DNA of 64,000 nt. It comes from Nissabacter sp. SGAir0207 (GTDB lineage: Bacteria; Pseudomonadota; Gammaproteobacteria; Enterobacterales; Enterobacteriaceae). Each line of letters begins with the position of its first letter. The first letter of the stretch is position 1. The translations under genes were made by a program, and so were the position numbers. Below, piece after piece: positions 58,296-64,000 of this stretch. Below the pieces are notes generated by a model. The model had not been told where the DNA came from. It saw only the letters and a list, made by a program, of their open reading frames with translations, and made no database searches. The stretch lies in the NCBI RefSeq assembly GCF_005491205.1, contig NZ_CP028038.1, forward strand, positions 1 to 64,000, written 5' to 3'.

Positions 58296-58997
58296 ATGAC
58301 TCATCAACAGCTCACTGTGCTGGTTGCCGAAGATGACCCGGCCATAACTAAAATCGTCACTGCCTATCTTGAAAAGGACGGCTTCAGTGTTTTGACGGCG
58401 GAGAATGGAGAACAGGCGTTAACAATGTTCAGTCAGCATCTGCCTGGGTTTGTGATTTTAGATATCAACATGCCTAAAAAAAATGGCTGGGAAGTCCTTT
58501 CCGCAATTAAGAAAATCAGTGACGTGCCTGTACTGATGTTAACGGCGCTGGATACGGACATCGATAAGGTTTTTGCCTTGCGCACGGGAGCTGACGATTA
58601 TGTGGTGAAACCCTTTAATCCTTCAGAGCTTCTGGCGCGAGTACACGTTATTCTCAGGAGAATGAATCATTACCACCTAAATGACAGCCTGATGGTTTAT
58701 AAAACAAAAAATATTGAAGTGAATGTCAGTGAGCACCAGGTATTTATTGGTGAGTCCATGCATGACATCTCGGGTTATCTGACAACAACTGAATTCCGGG
58801 TTCTTTTGCATCTTATTCGTTTTCCAAAACGGGTATTCACTCGCAGGGAACTTATGGAAGCTTGCCTTCCCGAGGGGGAGGTAAATGATAGAACAGTGGA
58901 TAGTCATATCAGCAAGCTAAGGAAAAAACTCGATGCGGCGGGTCTTAAGTTTGTTCCTGAGAGCATACGGGGCTTCGGCTACAGGCTTGGAGATTAA
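58296..58997 (+). CDS. Response regulator, AdeR/SmeR-like (OmpR family)
   Basis: 233 residues. I chose ATG 58296 because GGGAG lies six bases upstream; an upstream in-frame ATG at 58233 has no such signal. Receiver domain with phosphoacceptor Asp in V-I-L-D-I-N-M-P near residue 55 and Lys in V-V-K-P-F near residue 105. Winged-helix DNA-binding domain follows, with R-T-V-D-S-H-I-S-K-L-R-K-K-L. The stretch T-A-L-D-T-D-I-D-K-V closely resembles AdeR of Acinetobacter, regulator of the AdeABC RND pump. Co-transcribed with the sensor kinase, one base apart. Confidence 0.88.
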   Translation: MTHQQLTVLVAEDDPAITKIVTAYLEKDGFSVLTAENGEQALTMFSQHLPGFVILDINMPKKNGWEVLSAIKKISDVPVLMLTALDTDIDKVFALRTGADDYVVKPFNPSELLARVHVILRRMNHYHLNDSLMVYKTKNIEVNVSEHQVFIGESMHDISGYLTTTEFRVLLHLIRFPKRVFTRRELMEACLPEGEVNDRTVDSHISKLRKKLDAAGLKFVPESIRGFGYRLGD

Positions 58998-58998
58998 T

Positions 58999-60054
58999 AT
59001 GAGAAAAATTTCCAGGAAGAGCCTGACGCGCAGGCTGTCTGATATGACAGCCTTTATTGCATTCATGGCCCTTATACTTTCCACACTGGTGTATTACGTT
59101 GCTGCACTAATATTTCCCTCTACGACCGACGGTGAATCACTAATACCCAGCCTGAACGATACGTTGCAGTTGATTTTTTCTACTCTTCTCGCTGTTGCAT
59201 TTTCGATGTACTGCTCATGGCGATTTGCGCAAAACCTTATCAGGCCATTAAAAACAATTGCCTTCAGCGCAAGGGAGATTGCTGAGGGAAATCTAGCCTC
59301 ACGCGCAGATCATTCAGGCATTTATTTTACTGAGCTTAATGATTTAATAGATGATTTTAATGTGATGGCTTCCAGACTGGAAGTTATGTCGAAAGACATG
59401 AAGCAGTGGAATGCGGCTATAGCGCATGAACTCAGGACTCCGGTCACGGTGTTAAAAGGTGGGGTACAGGCTATCTCTGAAGGAGTAATGCCTGCAGACA
59501 CAGTAAATTTAGATGCATTAATGAAACAGATAGACGGGCTTTCCCTGCTTATTAACGATCTTCGTGTAGTGAGCCTCGCTGACTCTGGCCAGTTGATTTT
59601 GTACCGTGAAGAAGTTGATTTATATGAGGAAATTAAATCCGTTACTGCTCCGTTGATCCCCACATTCAGTCAAAAGAAAAAGATCCTTGTAGTCAACGGA
59701 TACCCTTTAACATGTTTCATTGACGCAGCGAGAATCAGGCAAGCCGTCCTTGCCTTGCTGAACAACTGCCTTGTTTATTCAAATCCGGGAACTATATCCA
59801 TCAGATGTGAACCAACATCTGATAAGCAACTTGTAATTTCGATTGAAGATGAAGGGCCTGGAATTCCAGCTAGTGAGCAGGAAAAAATCTTTGATATGTT
59901 TACGCGTGGCAGTAATGCCGCTGACGTAATCTCATCTTCAGGTCTCGGGCTATCGGTTGTCAGGGCCATAGTGCAGGCTCACGGTGGTAAGGTGACATGC
60001 CAGAATAATCGCTTAGGTGGTGCAAAGTTTACGATAACCCTCATCAACGCCTGA
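58999..60054 (+). CDS. Sensor histidine kinase, AdeS/SmeS-like
   Basis: 351 residues starting at ATG 58999 after GGAG. Two membrane helices (about residues 15-40 and 55-78), a HAMP-like linker with F-S-A-R-E-I-A-E-G-N-L, phospho-acceptor motif Q-W-N-A-A-I-A-H-E-L-R-T-P near residue 142 and ATP-binding G-L-G-L-S-V-V-R-A near the C-terminus. AdeS has the same W-N-A-A-I-A-H-E-L-R-T-P segment. The short periplasmic part gives little room for a classic sensor domain. Signal unknown. Confidence 0.88.
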   Translation: MRKISRKSLTRRLSDMTAFIAFMALILSTLVYYVAALIFPSTTDGESLIPSLNDTLQLIFSTLLAVAFSMYCSWRFAQNLIRPLKTIAFSAREIAEGNLASRADHSGIYFTELNDLIDDFNVMASRLEVMSKDMKQWNAAIAHELRTPVTVLKGGVQAISEGVMPADTVNLDALMKQIDGLSLLINDLRVVSLADSGQLILYREEVDLYEEIKSVTAPLIPTFSQKKKILVVNGYPLTCFIDAARIRQAVLALLNNCLVYSNPGTISIRCEPTSDKQLVISIEDEGPGIPASEQEKIFDMFTRGSNAADVISSSGLGLSVVRAIVQAHGGKVTCQNNRLGGAKFTITLINA

Positions 60055-60102
60055 GAATTTTCATTCCCCTCTTACTGAATTGCAGCTGAGGTTCCGAAAC
60101 AG

Positions 60103-60126
60103 CGGTGGCGTAATAATATGCCACCG
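60103..60126. terminator. Weak hairpin between convergent genes
   Basis: CGGTGGC/GCCACCG with a 10-base loop between the sensor kinase gene (plus) and arnF (minus). No T run, so the terminator call is tentative. Confidence 0.35.
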
Positions 60127-60169
60127 TGAACCTTCCTTTAACTGCGCTGCAGGATTGTTCAACTTTATT

Positions 60170-60553
60170 TCAGCCATTCTGTTTTGCTTCATTTGGTGAC
60201 TTCACGATCAGATAAACGCCTACAACGATCATCACTACACCAGGTAAACTGCCCCACTGAAAGCGTTCATGGTTTAAAGGCAGAACCAGAGCAAATCCCC
60301 AAACCAGTATGTAACTCAGGCTCAGAACAGGATACGCACGGCTCAGAGGCAGGTGTCTCAGAGCTGTCATCCAGCAAATCATTGAAAGTAAGTACCCTGC
60401 CAAGCCGGTTACTAAAAGCAGCAATAGCGGTATCGACATTGCTGCCAGAGCCGACAAGGTAAATGCATGCAGCTGTGAGGCAGCACCTCGCAACGCCAGT
60501 TGCGATGCGGTAACCAGTAATACGCTGCAAATAGCCCAGCAATACCCTCTCAT
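60170..60553 (-). CDS. arnF: ArnF, undecaprenyl-phosphate-L-Ara4N flippase subunit
   Basis: 127 residues, four membrane helices, SMR-like fold. C-I-C-S-V-L-L-V, T-A-L-R-H-L-P-L-S-R-A-Y-P-V and V-G-V-Y-L-I-V segments match ArnF. Last gene of the arn operon, two bases after arnE. With ArnE it flips undecaprenyl-phosphate-L-Ara4N to the periplasmic face. Confidence 0.85.
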   Translation of the reverse strand: MRGYCWAICSVLLVTASQLALRGAASQLHAFTLSALAAMSIPLLLLLVTGLAGYLLSMICWMTALRHLPLSRAYPVLSLSYILVWGFALVLPLNHERFQWGSLPGVVMIVVGVYLIVKSPNEAKQNG

Positions 60554-60555
60554 TC

Positions 60556-60870
60556 TTAGCTCCCCATAACGATCACGCCTGAAACAATCAGAAGCGTACC
60601 AATAATTTGCATACCGCTAAGTCGTTCACCCCATATCCAGCGCGCGCCCAGCGCAACAAAAATAAAGTTAAGGCTAAGCATTGGATAAGCAACGCTAACA
60701 GGCATTTGTTGTAAAACGACCAGCCATAACAGCATGCCTATGCCAAGAATGATGACGCTGACAATCATCCAGAAAAGATAACCTCGCCTGTGAAGCTGAA
60801 GGGCAGCCTGTTTCTGGCACAGCTGCCCCATCGATGTGATTATGCATACCAGAATGACCAAACCCGTCAT
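60556..60870 (-). CDS. arnE: ArnE, undecaprenyl-phosphate-L-Ara4N flippase subunit
   Basis: 104 residues, three to four membrane helices of SMR type, with S-M-G-Q-L-C-Q-K-Q and M-P-V-S-V-A-Y-P-M-L-S-L-N as in ArnE. ATG overlaps the arnT stop by four bases. Partner of ArnF. Confidence 0.85.
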   Translation of the reverse strand: MTGLVILVCIITSMGQLCQKQAALQLHRRGYLFWMIVSVIILGIGMLLWLVVLQQMPVSVAYPMLSLNFIFVALGARWIWGERLSGMQIIGTLLIVSGVIVMGS

Positions 60871-62504
60871 GGCAGAGCACCATAGAATAAGTAGAGCATG
60901 CGTCCTTCGTGATAAGTTATTTCTGCCGGCGGCATATTCTTTGGCACTGACTCATCTTTGCCCAGCATTAACACTACGGAGATATTACCATTCTTACGAT
61001 GCTGCAAAATCCAATCAACGATCTGCGCATCGCTGATAAAGCGTTTTTTGTCATCGGGATAGCTGAGACCGTACTTTAGTTCGCCTTCCTGATGATAAAA
61101 ATAGATATCGCTTCGCTCCATTCTCCAGGCGATAGCCGACCCCACGCCAGTGCTGTTGGTGGCGATATAGCGACTTTCTCCCAGATTGCTTGCTATATGT
61201 TCAATAAACCTTCCAGGCCGTTTGGTGTTACTTATGCCGTCTGGTATCGCATAACCGAGCCCCAAGGCAAGAACCAGTGGACAGAAGGCTGCTCTAAGCC
61301 AGTTTCCGTTTAATGACAATAAACCTGCTAAAGCCCATCCCATAAATATCAGCGCTGCCATCAACACCTTACTTATCTCTTGAGGGGCATATATAGGCTT
61401 ATGGGCTATTCCCCATGGTGCAATTATAAAAAGTACAGCCAGGGCAGCCATTGAGCCAAACCCAATATTAATCCAGGCATTGATTTTCAGCGTGCGACTT
61501 TTGGTCCGGGCAAGCTCAACACCGTACTGAGCCATCAGCATAGCCATTGGAGCAAAACAGGGAAGGATGTACGTGGGCAACTTTCCTTTAGCAATGCTGA
61601 AAAATACTAAGGGAATTATTGCCCAGCTCAATAAATAGGTATTTGCAGAAGATTGACAGCCTTTCCTAATGGCGCCAGGGAGTAATGCCAGCCATGGAAG
61701 CGATCCTGCCAGCAGTATAGGCAGGTAGTACCAGAAGGGAGCTTTATGCTGGGCATTATCTTCTGCGAAGCGTTGGATATGTTCAACCCAGAAAAAGTAA
61801 TTCCAGAAATCAGGTTGCTCATGATGAATAGCGATAGCCCAAGGAGCACACGTTAGTCCGGCACTTATTACTGCAACAGGTCCGTATATCAGCAACTGCG
61901 TGAACCGTTTCTGCATAACCATCCAGGGGAAGATAACCAGAGCCGGAACGGCCAGCGCCAGAAATCCTTTGGTCATGAATCCGAGACCACAGAAAAAACC
62001 AAATAAAGCATATCGGCAGATGGCCTGGCGACGCCCCTGAGCTTCGGTTGCGAACCAATAGCTGCTCATTGCAGCTGTCATCCACAATGTCAGCATCGGA
62101 TCCAGCACAGCGTAAGTTCCTATGCCGTATACAAGCAAAGAGGTCAAATAGATGATAACTGCAGCAATTGCAGCATTCCGGGTCATGCCGATGCGGGCAG
62201 AAAGCCAGTAGAGCATTAATGCACTGAGCATAGTGGAGAATACTGAGCCAAACCGCACCGCAAAGTTGCTGTGACCAAACAGCAACTGACCTATATTATT
62301 GATCCAATATCCGCCAACAGGCTTCTCAAAATACCTCAGGTCAAAAAAATGAGGCGAAATCCAGCTGCCATGCTCTATCATCTCTCTGCTGATCTCGGCA
62401 TAACGTGTTTCATCTGGCTGCCACAAGCCACGAAATTCAAGCGGCAGTAGATAGTAAAGAGCTAACAAACCAATCAGTAAGCAGGAGTTTTTCATCGCAC
62501 TCAT
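60867..62504 (-). CDS. arnT: ArnT, lipid A L-Ara4N transferase
   Basis: 545 residues, GT83 family, about 12 membrane helices. The N-terminal conserved [14 protein letters not shown] carries the essential acidic residues, and [11 protein letters not shown] and the C-terminal periplasmic domain follow. ATG 62504 overlaps arnD by four bases (ATGA); a longer frame upstream lies inside arnD. ArnT attaches L-Ara4N to lipid A phosphates on the periplasmic side and lowers affinity for polymyxin and cationic peptides. Confidence 0.92.
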   Translation of the reverse strand: MSAMKNSCLLIGLLALYYLLPLEFRGLWQPDETRYAEISREMIEHGSWISPHFFDLRYFEKPVGGYWINNIGQLLFGHSNFAVRFGSVFSTMLSALMLYWLSARIGMTRNAAIAAVIIYLTSLLVYGIGTYAVLDPMLTLWMTAAMSSYWFATEAQGRRQAICRYALFGFFCGLGFMTKGFLALAVPALVIFPWMVMQKRFTQLLIYGPVAVISAGLTCAPWAIAIHHEQPDFWNYFFWVEHIQRFAEDNAQHKAPFWYYLPILLAGSLPWLALLPGAIRKGCQSSANTYLLSWAIIPLVFFSIAKGKLPTYILPCFAPMAMLMAQYGVELARTKSRTLKINAWINIGFGSMAALAVLFIIAPWGIAHKPIYAPQEISKVLMAALIFMGWALAGLLSLNGNWLRAAFCPLVLALGLGYAIPDGISNTKRPGRFIEHIASNLGESRYIATNSTGVGSAIAWRMERSDIYFYHQEGELKYGLSYPDDKKRFISDAQIVDWILQHRKNGNISVVLMLGKDESVPKNMPPAEITYHEGRMLYLFYGALP

Positions 62505-63409
62505 CCCTGCGCCTCCTGACCTAACAGCTGCTGACATCCAAGCCAGCCTTCACGGCCTTCAATCTTTCCACGAACTATTTTACCTTTTGGCAGGGTATCC
62601 AGATTTTGAGGTAAAAGCTGGCTTAACGGTACAAACTGGATGCCATGCTGCTTAGCGCGCTGTAACAGTTGCCGAAACTGCTCCAGGCCTGAGATTCCCT
62701 CCACTTCAGCGTGAATCGTGTAAACAGGCACGCCCGGGTCATTGAGCATTCTTTCAAGAATGAAGCCGTTGTAGTCAGCAGCGCGAACCTTGCTGCCTAC
62801 GACTTCATCCCATGTTGGAAGCGTAACGGGTATCTGCACAGTACCTGTCTGACCGTCTGGTAAAACGGGCAGGAAAGGCATCGTGCCGCGACAGTCACTG
62901 TTATAGTGAAAACCAAAGGATTGTTTGGCCTTAACGACACGGCCATCAGCACGCCAGCCTGCTACAGCTGAACAAGTTACAACTCTTTCAAGGATTTGGC
63001 TTAATGCATCAAATCCCTGCCATATTTGGTTATTAAGCTTGTCTGCCGACCACACGCCCGCCCAGGTTTGCCAGGCAAAGTGATCCCAGGCGTGCAGACC
63101 GACTTCGTGATGGTCAGCGGTAGCACTAATGATCTCCCCAAGGCCGCGACCAATCTCGCGCCCTTGCCAGGCTGTACCTGCCAGTAAAATATCCCAGCCG
63201 TAGAGTGATGTTGCGCGTGAGCGCAGCATTTTCCACAAGAAGCGCGGTTTCATCAGGCGCCACAAGTGGCGCCCCATGTTATCCGGACCTACGCTAAAAA
63301 AATAACTGGCATGAATATCATATTCTTTCATGAGCTCAACCAGTGCAGGTACACCCCTAGAGGTTCCTCGCCAGGTATCGACATCAACCCGAAGCCCTAC
63401 GACTCTCAT
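62501..63409 (-). CDS. arnD: ArnD, deformylase of undecaprenyl-phosphate-L-Ara4FN
   Basis: 302 residues, NodB/polysaccharide deacetylase fold. R-V-D-V-D-T-W-R-G near the N-terminus, then [10 protein letters not shown] with metal-binding histidines. Overlaps arnA and arnT by four bases each. Removes the formyl group before flipping. Confidence 0.9.
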   Translation of the reverse strand: MRVVGLRVDVDTWRGTSRGVPALVELMKEYDIHASYFFSVGPDNMGRHLWRLMKPRFLWKMLRSRATSLYGWDILLAGTAWQGREIGRGLGEIISATADHHEVGLHAWDHFAWQTWAGVWSADKLNNQIWQGFDALSQILERVVTCSAVAGWRADGRVVKAKQSFGFHYNSDCRGTMPFLPVLPDGQTGTVQIPVTLPTWDEVVGSKVRAADYNGFILERMLNDPGVPVYTIHAEVEGISGLEQFRQLLQRAKQHGIQFVPLSQLLPQNLDTLPKGKIVRGKIEGREGWLGCQQLLGQEAQG

Positions 63410-64000
63410 TGTTCGGCATCCTGAAATTCAACCGAACGCAGGAAGAAATCCAGCGTGTTGTCGATCGTGGTATCCATCTCAATGGCCGGCGCCCAGTCCA
63501 GCAGGCGACGTGCATTTTTGATTGACGGTTTACGATGCTCAACGTCCTGGTACCCCTTTCCGTAATAGCTGCTGCTCTCTACTTCGCGGAAGCCTGCAAA
63601 CGGCGGGAATTGGTCGCGCAGCGGATGACGTTCAAAGCTTGCCAGCAGGCGTTCAGCCAGCTCTTTGATGCTCGCCTCGTTTTCCGGGTTGCCGATGTTG
63701 ACGATCTGGCCGTCACAGTTGCTGTTTTTGTTCTCAATGATGCGGAACAACGCTTCGATACCATCGCGAATGTCAGTGAAGCAACGCTTCTGTGCACCAC
63801 CGTCGATCAACTTGATCGGCGAACCTTCAACCAGATTGAGGATCAGTTGGGTGATTGCACGGGAGCTACCAATACGCGCAGCGTTCAGGTTATCGAGACG
63901 CGGGCCCATCCAGTTGAAGGGACGGAACAGCGTGAAGCGCAGACCTTCTTTTTCGCCGTACGCCCAGATCACGCGGTCCAGCAGTTGTTTGGAAACCGAA
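63406..64000 (-). CDS. arnA: ArnA (C-terminal part; gene runs off the window)
   Basis: Only the last 197 codons are inside. They belong to the C-terminal dehydrogenase domain of ArnA, which oxidises and decarboxylates UDP-glucuronic acid. Visible segments are [23 protein letters not shown] and the family tail [11 protein letters not shown]. The frame is open through base 64000. arnB and arnC should lie further right by the usual order B-C-A-D-T-E-F. Confidence 0.9.
   Translation of the reverse strand, partial: SVSKQLLDRVIWAYGEKEGLRFTLFRPFNWMGPRLDNLNAARIGSSRAITQLILNLVEGSPIKLIDGGAQKRCFTDIRDGIEALFRIIENKNSNCDGQIVNIGNPENEASIKELAERLLASFERHPLRDQFPPFAGFREVESSSYYGKGYQDVEHRKPSIKNARRLLDWAPAIEMDTTIDNTLDFFLRSVEFQDAEQ

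Noticed and set aside
1..64000. CRISPR arrays, tRNA or rRNA genes, complete insertion sequences, replication origin or oriT
   Set aside because: I looked for regularly spaced repeats, tRNA-like cloverleafs and transposase genes with terminal repeats and found none that I could support.

Overview
The window reads as accessory DNA (large plasmid or integrated island) of a Gram-negative enterobacterium. An LpxL/LpxP acyltransferase, OmpC-type porin, BamA-type insertase, arn lipid A genes, MarA/SoxS-size regulator, membrane glucose dehydrogenase and a DUF2913 protein all look enterobacterial. A Pantoea/Erwinia-like host is my best guess by inference, and replicon type cannot be settled from sequence alone. 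Base composition is patchy: the conjugation and sugar-acid blocks are GC-rich, while 21.9-24.5 kb and 45.7-57 kb are AT-rich, which suggests several acquisitions.

Region 1 (1-11.1 kb) is the 3' end of a conjugative-transfer operon of the ICE/GI type (VirB4/TraC-like ATPase, PFL_4709, PFL_4710 and PFL_4711-like proteins, TraG-N-like protein, DUF3742 protein on the other strand). It is interrupted by an AT-rich lipoprotein gene on the minus strand. Region 2 (11.2-21.9 kb) is cargo: an unknown membrane protein, a complete type II CBASS anti-phage operon (HNH-SAVED effector, CD-NTase, E1/E2-like Cap2, JAB-type Cap3) with a convergent DEDDh exonuclease, DUF2913, two decayed Rpn-type nuclease genes, a nucleotidyltransferase, and a Cre-like tyrosine recombinase with two palindromic candidate sites upstream. 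Region 3 (21.9-24.5 kb) is AT-rich, with a mig-14-like gene behind a textbook PhoP box and several candidate very small genes.

Region 4 (24.5-37 kb) is an iron/metallophore uptake locus: TonB receptor, two exporter-fold ABC half-transporters (YbtP/YbtQ-like), a permease-ATPase-ATPase fusion, a second permease, a Tat-type family 5 binding protein, and a decayed second receptor. Two promoters share a 14-nt sequence containing a perfect palindrome, and one has a near-perfect Fur box. Region 5 (37-42.6 kb) is a sugar-acid catabolic operon (GntR/FCD regulator, unusually long UxaA-family dehydratase, FAH-family enzyme, KdgT). A glucose dehydrogenase gene (gcd) with a one-base frameshift follows.

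Region 6 (45.8-64 kb) is an envelope-remodelling and antimicrobial-resistance block: GNAT, LpxL/LpxP, AriR-like protein, porin with an atypical loop 3, SMR exporter, two unknowns, AraC-type regulator, RND pump with adaptor, a BamA paralogue, an AdeRS-like two-component system, and arnA-D-T-E-F for L-Ara4N modification of lipid A. Three TATGGAG repeats at exact 11-bp spacing between the pump and bamA are a strong candidate binding site for the local OmpR-family regulator. The combination of lipid A acylation, L-Ara4N transfer, an extra porin, an extra beta-barrel insertase and efflux, with mig-14 nearby, is the most interesting feature of the window.
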